A stretch of DNA of 14,070 nucleotides, from contig URAN01000072.1 of assembly GCA_900545865.1 (NCBI GenBank), positions 1 to 14,070 on the forward strand. Direction: 5' to 3'. A program made the position numbers and the translations under genes. The notes beneath the pieces are model-generated. The model was not told the DNA's origin. It made no database searches and worked only from the letters and a program-made list of their open reading frames with translations. Shown here in pieces: positions 7,359-14,031 of this stretch (within the stretch, counting starts at the first letter, position 1; each line of letters begins with the position of its first letter). Origin of the DNA: an uncultured Eubacteriales bacterium. Its GTDB lineage: Bacteria; Bacillota; Clostridia; Monoglobales; Monoglobaceae.

Positions 7359-7383
7359 CAAATAAAGCTAATGCTGTTTTTTT
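7348..7383 (+). terminator. Plus-strand terminator sharing an arm with the minus-strand hairpin
   Basis: 7348-7358 pairs with 7364-7375 (11 pairs, bulged C at 7368, 5-nt loop), followed on the plus strand by G and seven T (7377-7383). It would stop antisense transcription into the kinase genes. On the minus strand the same pairing competes with the large terminator hairpin. Confidence 0.5.
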
Positions 7384-7437
7384 GAAATTGCTGCTACCAC
7401 CAATAGCCTTCTTATCAATGGTAGTTTAACATATTTC

Positions 7438-7466
7438 ATTATAAAATTCTATATTTTTACACGAAC
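7438..7466 (-). promoter_or_regulatory. Candidate activator-dependent promoter of the structured RNA
   Basis: There is a perfect TATAAT (7443-7438), but the -35 position holds only TTCGTG (16-nt spacing), a poor match that overlaps the proximal repeat of site B. A good -10 with a poor -35 covered by a regulator repeat is typical of promoters needing an activator. Confidence 0.4.
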
Positions 7467-7490
7467 GACACTTATTTCGCACAAACGACA
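7458..7490 (-). promoter_or_regulatory. Second candidate LytTR-regulator site (site B), overlapping the end of kinase 1
   Basis: ACGAACGACA (7461-7470) and ACAAACGACA (7481-7490) match at 9 of 10 positions with a period of 20 nt, the same period as site A and with the same CACGAA-like core (CACGAA at 7460, CACAAA at 7480). The distal repeat and the kinase stop codon (7474-7472) overlap. An exact inverted copy of the site A unit lies at 7495-7503. Confidence 0.45.
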
Positions 7491-8767
7491 TCATTTTCGT
7501 GCCCGGCATTATTATTCATTATTATTCTGCATACAAATATGCCGTTTTTGTAACTTAACGAAAGAAGTCCGTCGTTATTTTCCAATGCCCCCTTAATGCT
7601 CTTGATTCCGTACCCGTGCCTTATGTGATCCGATTTTGTTGTCTTGATTTTATTGTCTTTTATCTCTACATAGGGTGATGTGTTTTCTATAATTATTTTC
7701 AAAATTTTTTCGTATGAGGTTATGGAAATCAGGATATATTTTTCTTTTGTTTTATCACACGCTTCGATAGCGTTATCTATCGCATTATACAATATTCTGC
7801 TTAAATCAACCGATGATACATTTATATTTTCGGAAATGTTTAATTTTACATCATATTTTATTCCCAAAGCAATAGCTTTTTTGTTTTCAATATTCAGAAT
7901 CGTGTCTAAAACCAAATTGCCCGTTCGTGAAATTGAGGTGTGTTTGAGAACAATATTATTTATATCTTCAACATATTTTTCGGCTGCTTCTTGGTTGCCC
8001 GCAATAAGCATCTCTTTAATTTCCGTCATATGTTTCAGAATATCGTGTCTTAATATATATAGTTCCTTTTCATTTTCTTCGAGAATTTTATAATTTTCTT
8101 CGTTTGACTTTAATATTATGTCAAGTGTTTGAGCTTGTAATCCTTTTTCATAGTAATCAAAAAAGTCGAATATCATTACATTTATGTACCCCAATACCAA
8201 CACGGCGATAAATGACATAAAGTAGTGATGATTCGATGATTGCGCTATATACGAATCCAACAGCATTAACAAATATATGCTGAATAACGGACACAATATC
8301 ATCAATACATTATACTTTGCCGGTAAACTTCTGTATTTTTTCTTTGCAATATAAACCGTAAATGTATTGAATACAAATAGCAGGGCGGTAGAGAAAGCAA
8401 TCCCCAAGTATCTCATTGTAAAACCATCATCATATTCAATTTTGAAAATGGTCGAGAGAAATAAAGCGGTTAATATTTCCGAAATCATAATTGCTATTGC
8501 GTTCACCGCCACAAAAAACAATTTCTTAACAAATGTCCCTTCAAAGCACAGCAGGGCTATCAGTAAGCATAAAAATACAGTAACGGCTATATTTGCGGCA
8601 AACGGCAAAAACAGACTTGTCCTCAAAACATTCAGCACAACGGCAGCACAGAAATAGACAAAAAATAATTTACCTATGTTTTCCTTACGGTCAAGTATGC
8701 CGTTAAAATATATAAATATTATTACTATGTCCAAAATACAGGAAACAAACTCTATTATATTTTCCAT
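7472..8767 (-). CDS. GHKL-family sensor histidine kinase (pair 1), seven-helix AgrC-like
   Basis: 431 residues from ATG 8767, which follows AGGAGA by 8 nt and begins 1 nt after the regulator's stop codon. A longer frame reaching to 8818 is unlikely. About seven hydrophobic helices (4-25, 31-54, 56-77, 83-108, 120-140, 153-170, 182-203) form the sensor, followed by a helical linker with the phospho-acceptor His241 in LRHDILKH. The ATPase domain carries the N box YNAIDNAIEACD (Asn328, Asn332) and the G box HGYGIKSIKG (384-393). Family knowledge: such kinases sense peptides or membrane signals and phosphorylate a LytTR regulator, here most likely the one encoded immediately upstream. Last gene of the six-gene operon. 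Ligand unknown. The 3' end overlaps direct repeats that look like a regulator binding site. Confidence 0.9.
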   Translation of the reverse strand: MENIIEFVSCILDIVIIFIYFNGILDRKENIGKLFFVYFCAAVVLNVLRTSLFLPFAANIAVTVFLCLLIALLCFEGTFVKKLFFVAVNAIAIMISEILTALFLSTIFKIEYDDGFTMRYLGIAFSTALLFVFNTFTVYIAKKKYRSLPAKYNVLMILCPLFSIYLLMLLDSYIAQSSNHHYFMSFIAVLVLGYINVMIFDFFDYYEKGLQAQTLDIILKSNEENYKILEENEKELYILRHDILKHMTEIKEMLIAGNQEAAEKYVEDINNIVLKHTSISRTGNLVLDTILNIENKKAIALGIKYDVKLNISENINVSSVDLSRILYNAIDNAIEACDKTKEKYILISITSYEKILKIIIENTSPYVEIKDNKIKTTKSDHIRHGYGIKSIKGALENNDGLLSLSYKNGIFVCRIIMNNNAGHENDVVCAK

Positions 8768-8768
8768 A

Positions 8769-9455
8769 TCAAATTCTCCTGTCCATAAACTCCAAATATG
8801 ATGATATTGTATCTGCACTGTATTTTCTCCCGATTGGCAGCATTGTTCCGTTTACCATATTTACGCACGAATTTTTCTCAATAGTATCTATGTACTTCAT
8901 ATTAACCACATAGCTCTTATGGCATTGACTAAAACCGTGCGCTTCAAGCAGCTTACAAATGTCCTTGAATTTATTTTGACCGATATAGTCATTATCGGAT
9001 GTATGTACGGTTATTGTATGCCCGAATGATTCTATATAAATAATTTGTTCAGCCAAAATTCGTGCATACTTTCCCTTGTAATTTACGGTTATATAAAAAT
9101 CAAAGTTCTTATATTCGTTAATGGCGTCTTGAATATTCCTTTTCACAAAATCGTCCGGTTCTGATTTCAAGACATACCTAAAGGCTCTGAATTCATAGCC
9201 TTTGGTGGAATATTCTCTGTGTGAGGTTATAAATAAAAGCAGAGTTTTTCTATTTCTTTGATATAATTCCGCAGCTACGCTCAGTCCGTCTGTTCCGGGC
9301 ATTTCAATATCCAATAAAATAATATCAAAGTTAATATCGGACATAAGCAATTTATCTCCGGAATTGAAAACATATATCTCTGCTTCTTCATATGAAATCA
9401 GATTTTTAAGTCTGTCAATAAAGACTTGTTGATCATCGCAAATAGCTATTTTCAC
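8769..9455 (-). CDS. LytTR-family response regulator (pair 1)
   Basis: 228 residues from GTG 9455 (MKIAICDD). An in-frame GTG at 9467 overlaps the ribosome binding site AGAGGAG, so it is less likely, although spacing to 9455 is rather long (about 11 nt). Receiver domain at about 1-115: acidic pair Asp7/Asp8, phospho-acceptor Asp49 in LLDIEMPGTDG, conserved Lys97 in YVLKSE. LytTR DNA-binding domain at about 130-228, with IIYIES and the segment FSQCHKSYVVNMKYI that reads 9-bp direct repeats in this family. It lies 27 nt after kinase 2 and 1 nt before kinase 1, so it is probably the partner of kinase 1. It may bind the 20-nt-period repeats around 7132-7160 and 7458-7490. Confidence 0.9.
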   Translation of the reverse strand: MKIAICDDQQVFIDRLKNLISYEEAEIYVFNSGDKLLMSDINFDIILLDIEMPGTDGLSVAAELYQRNRKTLLLFITSHREYSTKGYEFRAFRYVLKSEPDDFVKRNIQDAINEYKNFDFYITVNYKGKYARILAEQIIYIESFGHTITVHTSDNDYIGQNKFKDICKLLEAHGFSQCHKSYVVNMKYIDTIEKNSCVNMVNGTMLPIGRKYSADTISSYLEFMDRRI

Positions 9456-9482
9456 AGTCGCTAACACTCCTCTTGATAACCT

Positions 9483-10775
9483 TTATTCATTAAGAAAAAT
9501 TACAAATTTCAATACAAATCGGCTGTCTGAATATTCAATACTCGGTTTGGCTTCATACTTTGCAAGGGCGGTTCTTATGTTTTCCAAACCAAAGCCGTGA
9601 TTTCGCTTGTCCGCCTTTTCCGTTTTCAGCGGCTTATCTTTAATCGGCGGTGCGGTATTCTCTATTTTGCAAAACAGCCGATTGTCCTGACAGATAATCG
9701 TCAGATTTATTTTTTTATCGCAATTTTGCATTCTGTCACACGCTTCTATTGCATTGTCTGCGGCGTTTCCGAATATGACGCACAAATCAATCGGCTCAAC
9801 CGAAAGATTTTCGGGAATCTGAATTTTTGTATCGAATGAAATCCCTTTGCTTTCCGCAATAGCTTTTTTTGTGCTCAAAACAGCGTCAAGTGCGGTATTT
9901 CCGGTTTCGATTATATTTCTGCCCGAAGTGAATTTTTCTGTGAACGTACTTAAATATTCGCCTGCTTTTTCATAATCTTTATTCTCAATATACCCCTTTA
10001 AGCCTATTATGCAATGCGAAAAATCGTGTTTGAATTTCTTTAACTCATTTTGAGTAACCAATATTTCATCCAAATGCTTTATCTGTGATTTCAGATGCTG
10101 TTCGTATTGCTGCTGGTTATATATTTTTTCGGCTTGGTCGGACAAATGTTCATAGAGATACAAGGCAAAGAATGTACTGAACAAAAGTCCGAATGAACAT
10201 ATAACAAACAGATTTTGCAGATAGCTCTCATTCGTGTTAAGTGAAAGCTCAAAAATCAAAAATATCGCAATGATGTTCGTGGCAAGCATAAGCAGAAACA
10301 ACACCCAATACGAGGTGCGAAATAGTACCTGTTTTTTCTTATATTTCAGCCTTATTATATTAACGACAAACAGTGCAAGCATTTTTGAAACAATTATACC
10401 GAGCAGTCTGTATGAAGGTATATTTATGGCTTCATTCGCCGACAGTCCGCCAAGCACCATCATAGCCCCCAGCACTATTATTTCCAAAATTGAAAACAGC
10501 GACAGGTTAAAAAACGGCAACAGTACACGAGCCGCAGCATTTGTGTCATAGAGAAACGATACCGCAATACACGAAAGTATCATTACGGCAAAATTCAATA
10601 AATCGTATCCAAACAACAAATTGCTTATATTTATCATTATTGCCAAGACAATTATCCCGACATTATACACCCAATTCGGAATACAGTCTTTTTTTACGCA
10701 AAATGTGTTATAGAGCATAAACATCATCATTGCTTCGATTATTCCCGTAAAGAAGTCAGCAATATATATAATCAT
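9483..10775 (-). CDS. GHKL-family sensor histidine kinase (pair 2), seven-helix AgrC-like
   Basis: 430 residues. About seven hydrophobic helices occupy residues 5-209, followed by a Gln/Glu-rich helical linker (210-245). Phospho-acceptor His250 is in FKHDFSHC, N box FGNAADNAIEACD (Asn337, Asp340, Asn341) and G box NHGFGLENIR (392-401). The start ATG overlaps the regulator 2 stop codon as ATGA, with AAAGGA upstream as ribosome binding site. The catalytic half resembles the other two kinases closely, but the membrane half shows little obvious identity with them, so the three may read different signals. Presumed partner is regulator 2. The signal is unknown, since no peptide gene is visible nearby. 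Confidence 0.9.
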   Translation of the reverse strand: MIIYIADFFTGIIEAMMMFMLYNTFCVKKDCIPNWVYNVGIIVLAIMINISNLLFGYDLLNFAVMILSCIAVSFLYDTNAAARVLLPFFNLSLFSILEIIVLGAMMVLGGLSANEAINIPSYRLLGIIVSKMLALFVVNIIRLKYKKKQVLFRTSYWVLFLLMLATNIIAIFLIFELSLNTNESYLQNLFVICSFGLLFSTFFALYLYEHLSDQAEKIYNQQQYEQHLKSQIKHLDEILVTQNELKKFKHDFSHCIIGLKGYIENKDYEKAGEYLSTFTEKFTSGRNIIETGNTALDAVLSTKKAIAESKGISFDTKIQIPENLSVEPIDLCVIFGNAADNAIEACDRMQNCDKKINLTIICQDNRLFCKIENTAPPIKDKPLKTEKADKRNHGFGLENIRTALAKYEAKPSIEYSDSRFVLKFVIFLNE

Positions 10776-11494
10776 ACATATAAATTCCTTTCGATATAAT
10801 TTGTGTATTCAAAAAGCACAGATTTTTTGTATGAACGGCTTATGGGAACATCTTTGTCCGAGTGATAAAGCTCTATAAAATTATTTCTTATAGCCTTTAC
10901 ATAATGGAAATTCACGATAAACGACGAGTGTACTCTAAACAATAAAGTATCATCAAGACTGCCGTATAAATCGGAAAGCGATTTACAAATTTTATGCGTT
11001 CCGTGCGTTGTATGTATATATACCCAATGGTCAAGGCTCTCACAGTAAATTATATCTTCACAGTATATTCTGATTAGCGCCTTGTTTTCGGTAAAAGACA
11101 GGACTTTTTTCTTTTTGGACAGCTTTTTTAATATATCGGAGAATACTTCTTTTAATTCGTCAATATGAACAGGCTTAACCAAAAATCGAAACGGCGAACA
11201 CTTAAAGCTGTCTTTCATATATTCCGTATGACTTGTAACGAATACGATTATAACATATTCGTCACGCTCTCGTATTAAATTGGCGGTGTCTATGCCGTTA
11301 AGCCCGTCCATTTCCATATCGAGAAAAATCACATCATAGGCAGCAGTGCTGCTTTGATACACCCGTGTCAATTCCTCGCCGCTTTGATATGCGTCACATT
11401 CGACTTTTATATTTTCCGCTTTGCCTATTTCAAAAAGGCTGTTTTCAAGTGTGTTTATATGCTCGGAATTATCGTCACAAATTGCTATGTTCAT
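10772..11494 (-). CDS. LytTR-family response regulator (pair 2)
   Basis: 240 residues. Receiver domain at about 1-125: Asp7/Asp8 in AICDD, phospho-acceptor Asp59 in FLDMEMDGLNG, Thr87/Ser88 in FVTSH, Lys107 in FLVKPV. A lysine-rich linker (124-130, KLSKKKK) leads to the LytTR domain at about 133-240, with IIYCESLDHWVYIH and FRVHSSFIVNFHYVKAI. The start has a strong ribosome binding site (AAAAGGAGG) that begins at the stop codon of kinase 3, so translation of adjacent pairs is probably coupled. It overlaps kinase 2 by 4 nt and is the likely partner of that kinase. DNA target not known; the CACGAA-type direct repeats downstream are candidates. Confidence 0.92.
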   Translation of the reverse strand: MNIAICDDNSEHINTLENSLFEIGKAENIKVECDAYQSGEELTRVYQSSTAAYDVIFLDMEMDGLNGIDTANLIRERDEYVIIVFVTSHTEYMKDSFKCSPFRFLVKPVHIDELKEVFSDILKKLSKKKKVLSFTENKALIRIYCEDIIYCESLDHWVYIHTTHGTHKICKSLSDLYGSLDDTLLFRVHSSFIVNFHYVKAIRNNFIELYHSDKDVPISRSYKKSVLFEYTNYIERNLYV

Positions 11495-11511
11495 TTATCG
11501 CAAGCCTCCTT

Positions 11512-12801
11512 TTATCTCGGAATCAAAATGTCACAGATAAAATATCCGTTTTCTTCATCAAACTGTATAATTCCTTTATGCTTATCTACGATTCCTTTAA
11601 TGTTTTTAATTCCGAAACCGTGATATTCCTTGTTGTCCTTTGTGGTAAGCAAATTCTTGTTGCTTGCAAGAACGGACTTATCTATGGTGTTTTTTATAAA
11701 TACGGATAGATACACATCTTGGATGCAGACATCTAATTTTATTATTTTCCCGGTTGACTTTTTTGCTGCTTCAATAGCATTGTCGAATAAATTCCCGAAC
11801 AGAATCGCAATTTCATCATACGACAAGGAGTCCAATGCGTGTTCCATTACACGCACACGGCAAGTAACGCCGTATTTTTCACATAATGCGATTTTGGTAT
11901 TCGCGATGGCGTCAAAACAGTCATTTCCCGTTTTTATCATCGTTTTAATAGAGGTCAGTTGGTTATTCAAAACCGAATTTATATACCCTTGTGCCTTTTG
12001 CGGACTTTCTTCAAGCAATTTTGATATTGTTGAAAAGTGTATAACCAAATCGTGATGAACGCCGCAGGTCTTGGTGTAAAGCTGTTCTATATCCTGTGCG
12101 TTCTTTTTATCGCTTTCGACCTTTTGTTCCAAAAGCGACAACCGAACGCTCTTGTCTATATCTCTGTTTATACTGATGAACAACCAATATATAAGAAAAA
12201 TCGTTGTAAAACAACCCAATGCGGCAATCATCAGTTCGGTACTGAGGTCGGTATGCTTGAAAAATATCTTTAATATACCAACCGTTGATATATGCGTCAC
12301 TACCGGCACCAGCACAAACAAGAGCATAGTTTGCTTACGGGCAGCACTGTGCGTGTATCTGAATTTAAGAAGTATTACACAAACGAGTATCAACATTATT
12401 TTACCTATTGCAATCAAGCCAACTCGTTCCGGAGTCATAGTGAACATTTTTTCAACATCTCCGTTTACAAAAATGCATCCGCAAATTATCGTAAGCAAGG
12501 AAATCGAATACAGTATGCAATTTATAAAACTTGAAACAAAAAGCTTTGTCAGTGTGTCCCCTTTCAAAAATAATATGCAGTAAATAAAATATGCCAATAC
12601 GAATGTTATTCCCAAATATGCCTCAAACAAGTAGAGCGTGTTTATGTAGGTAAGCAGAGCTGTAATTGCCGCCCAGCCTATAACAAAACCGCCTGCCTTT
12701 TTTATTCCTTTGTATTTACAGCCAAAATACAGCGTTAAGAACATCACTGTTATAAATATTTCTAAAATATTTACTCCGATTTCAAACAGAGTCATTTCCA
12801 T
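11512..12801 (-). CDS. GHKL-family sensor histidine kinase (pair 3), seven-helix AgrC-like
   Basis: 429 residues. Seven probable membrane helices (about 6-27, 38-57, 61-80, 84-112, 127-146, 157-178, 188-210) are followed by a charged coiled linker (215-242). The phospho-acceptor region reads GVHHDLVIHF, with His250 before Asp251, N box FGNLFDNAIEAAKK (Asn337, Asp340, Asn341) and G box YHGFGIKNIKG (393-403). These positions coincide exactly with those of kinase 2, so the two are alignable with almost no net length change despite divergent sequences. The start ATG shares one base with the regulator 3 stop codon (TAATG). The ribosome binding site is weak (CGAGGT), in keeping with coupled translation. 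Partner presumed to be regulator 3. Signal unknown. Confidence 0.9.
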   Translation of the reverse strand: MEMTLFEIGVNILEIFITVMFLTLYFGCKYKGIKKAGGFVIGWAAITALLTYINTLYLFEAYLGITFVLAYFIYCILFLKGDTLTKLFVSSFINCILYSISLLTIICGCIFVNGDVEKMFTMTPERVGLIAIGKIMLILVCVILLKFRYTHSAARKQTMLLFVLVPVVTHISTVGILKIFFKHTDLSTELMIAALGCFTTIFLIYWLFISINRDIDKSVRLSLLEQKVESDKKNAQDIEQLYTKTCGVHHDLVIHFSTISKLLEESPQKAQGYINSVLNNQLTSIKTMIKTGNDCFDAIANTKIALCEKYGVTCRVRVMEHALDSLSYDEIAILFGNLFDNAIEAAKKSTGKIIKLDVCIQDVYLSVFIKNTIDKSVLASNKNLLTTKDNKEYHGFGIKNIKGIVDKHKGIIQFDEENGYFICDILIPR

Positions 12802-13568
12802 TATCTTAAACCTCGCTTATATCTTCCGAAAATCTCTTTTGCTTCGTTCAATCTTTCATCATTGCGTGTTACGTTTATTTCAAGGTCATTTGACAATATA
12901 ACAAGCTGCGTATTAAAGTATTTGATAAACTTACAATTTATCAGATAGCTTCTGTGTATAAAAATAAAGCTTGCGTCTTTTAGCTGATTGTATGCATCGT
13001 TTATGCTAAGACGATATGATTTTTCACTGCCGTCCGCCATATATGCTTTTATGTAATGCTTATCGCTTTTGAAATACATCACATCGTCTGTGTTTATCGA
13101 ATATGAGTGTTCGCCGATTGAAAGATGAACGAGTGAGTTTTTCGACTTTCTCTTTTTCAGCTTTCTCAATAATTCGCCGAGATCGTCTTCAAGTATTTGC
13201 AAATCCCGCTTGCTGACAAAGGAAAACGGTCTGTACCTAAAGGACTGGTACGCAAGCTCCTCGTGTGCGCTTACAAACATAATCTCCGTTTCGGGATTTT
13301 CCGCCTGCAACTCCTTTGCCGCCTTAAAGCCCTCCATATTATGTGTTTGATAGCTTGCGACACTTGATGTGTCCGGCATATCAATATCCGTAATAATAAT
13401 ATCCGACGAATGGTTTTTGCAATAGCCGATAAGCTCACTTCCGTTGTATAATTTTGTTATTTCACACTTGCAGTTATTGCGCATTGCTATTTCGACAACC
13501 TTTTTATAAAGACTATCCAAAAAGTCTGCGTCATCATCACAAATAACAATCTTAAATATTGGTTCCAT
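12801..13568 (-). CDS. LytTR-family response regulator (pair 3), with receiver-loop insertion
   Basis: 255 residues from ATG 13568, placed 5 nt after GGAGG. A TTG 12 nt upstream is only a frame extension. Receiver domain at about 1-138: acidic cluster ICDDDAD (9-15), phospho-acceptor Asp61 in ITDIDMPD, Lys120 in FVSKRD. Immediately after DIDMPD there are about a dozen extra residues (TSSVASYQTHNM) before the usual EGFKAAKEL, an insertion in the beta3-alpha3 loop absent from the other two regulators. LytTR domain at about 150-255, with VMYFKSDKHYIKAY and FIFIHRSYLINCKFIKYF. First gene of the six-gene operon, so it may be the most abundant regulator and could control the operon itself. Confidence 0.9.
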   Translation of the reverse strand: MEPIFKIVICDDDADFLDSLYKKVVEIAMRNNCKCEITKLYNGSELIGYCKNHSSDIIITDIDMPDTSSVASYQTHNMEGFKAAKELQAENPETEIMFVSAHEELAYQSFRYRPFSFVSKRDLQILEDDLGELLRKLKKRKSKNSLVHLSIGEHSYSINTDDVMYFKSDKHYIKAYMADGSEKSYRLSINDAYNQLKDASFIFIHRSYLINCKFIKYFNTQLVILSNDLEINVTRNDERLNEAKEIFGRYKRGLR

Positions 13569-13656
13569 TTTTTCCTCCAAATTTAATATGTTGTCTTAGT
13601 CGGATCAGAAATACAATATAAAAATTATCGATTCAATTTTGTCATAGTTATTTTTT

Positions 13657-13685
13657 ATTATACCACATTTTTGTCGGTTAGTAAA
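13657..13685 (-). promoter_or_regulatory. Promoter of the six-gene regulator/kinase operon
   Basis: On the minus strand, -35 TTTACT (13685-13680), 17-nt spacer and a perfect -10 TATAAT (13662-13657) preceded by TGG (extended -10). This leaves a leader of about 80 nt before the first ATG. A second, weaker candidate (ATGACA, 17 nt, TTTATA) lies downstream in that leader. Upstream of the -35, ACTCCGAAAT (13693-13702) and ACTATAAATT (13713-13722) have a 20-nt period but match at only 6 of 10 positions, so autoregulation is merely possible. Confidence 0.65.
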
Positions 13686-13829
13686 TGCCTGTACTCCGAA
13701 ATCAGCGTATTGACTATAAATTTCTTGCAAAATGCCCGTTGAATCATACTTTTAATACTGCATATTTAACAAAAAAATAAATGGATTTTTGTTTGCAATT
13801 AGTGTAAAATAATAATTGGCAAAAAATAA

Positions 13830-13907
13830 GGGAACAACCGAAAAGGCTATTCCCAAATCGAACAAACTCATGTATGATAGTATTGTTGAAGTACTAAAGA
13901 TAAGGAG
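13830..13907 (+). promoter_or_regulatory. Promoter, hairpin and RBS ahead of the transposase fragment
   Basis: Candidate -35 TTCCCA (13850-13855), 17-nt spacer, -10 TATGAT (13873-13878), then AAGGAG (13902-13907) 10 nt before the ATG. A small inverted repeat (GGGAA 13830-13834, TTCCC 13850-13854) lies just upstream. Insertion-sequence ends often carry such hairpins. The precise element end was not identified. Confidence 0.35.
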
Positions 13908-13917
13908 TTTGTAAGAT

Positions 13918-14031
13918 ATGAATATTTTAACCGAAAACGAGATAAACATCAAGAGCTTAGAGAAAAATTTTTATGATTGTGGTTGCAAACTTGCCGCCGA
14001 AGCCTTTGCAAATACCACGGTTTTTGAATGA
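13918..14031 (+). pseudogene. Truncated ISLre2-type transposase, N-terminal fragment
   Basis: The frame starts with ATG after a good ribosome binding site (AAGGAG, 10-nt spacing) and encodes 37 residues: MNILTENEINIKSLEKNFYD, then CGCKLAAEAF, then ANTTVFE and a stop. The first 30 residues resemble, from memory, the N-terminus of ISLre2-family transposases of Clostridia, which are normally about 450 residues or longer. After AEAF the sequence no longer looks like that family, so the element seems cut by deletion or recombination, leaving only its 5' end. It is the only plus-strand gene trace in the window and is divergent from the regulator operon. The alternative is an unrelated small peptide gene. 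Confidence 0.6.

Larger units (their letters stand above)
7262..7431 (-). ncRNA. Candidate structured small RNA between the regulator operon and M28
   Basis: A TATAAT at 7443-7438 would start a minus-strand transcript near 7431. That RNA would begin with a 12-bp hairpin (7424-7413 pairing with 7405-7394, 7-nt loop), continue through two mutually exclusive hairpins, and end at a T-rich tail near 7264, about 170 nt in all. In the first hairpin the three central pairs are G-U on the minus strand but A-C mismatches on the plus strand, so the fold suits minus-strand RNA. No convincing reading frame with a ribosome binding site lies inside. Instead of a separate RNA, this could simply be the 3' untranslated region of the kinase operon. 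Confidence 0.35.

Noticed and set aside
7367..7439. Possible 23-residue peptide (MKYVKLPLIRRLLVV...) after kinase 1, considered as an autoinducer precursor
   Set aside because: No ribosome binding site; its ATG overlaps the predicted -10; it has no Cys or Ser-bearing ring motif or acidic tail; and its codons coincide with the RNA hairpin.
8768..8818. N-terminal extension of kinase 1 by 17 residues
   Set aside because: The extension lies within the regulator 1 coding sequence and is hydrophilic; ATG 8767 has a good ribosome binding site, and the resulting 431 residues match the lengths of the other two kinases.
13752..13952. 66-residue hydrophobic minus-strand frame upstream of the regulator operon
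   Set aside because: It lies opposite the transposase fragment and its promoter, has no ribosome binding site, and its hydrophobicity comes from AT-rich antisense sequence.
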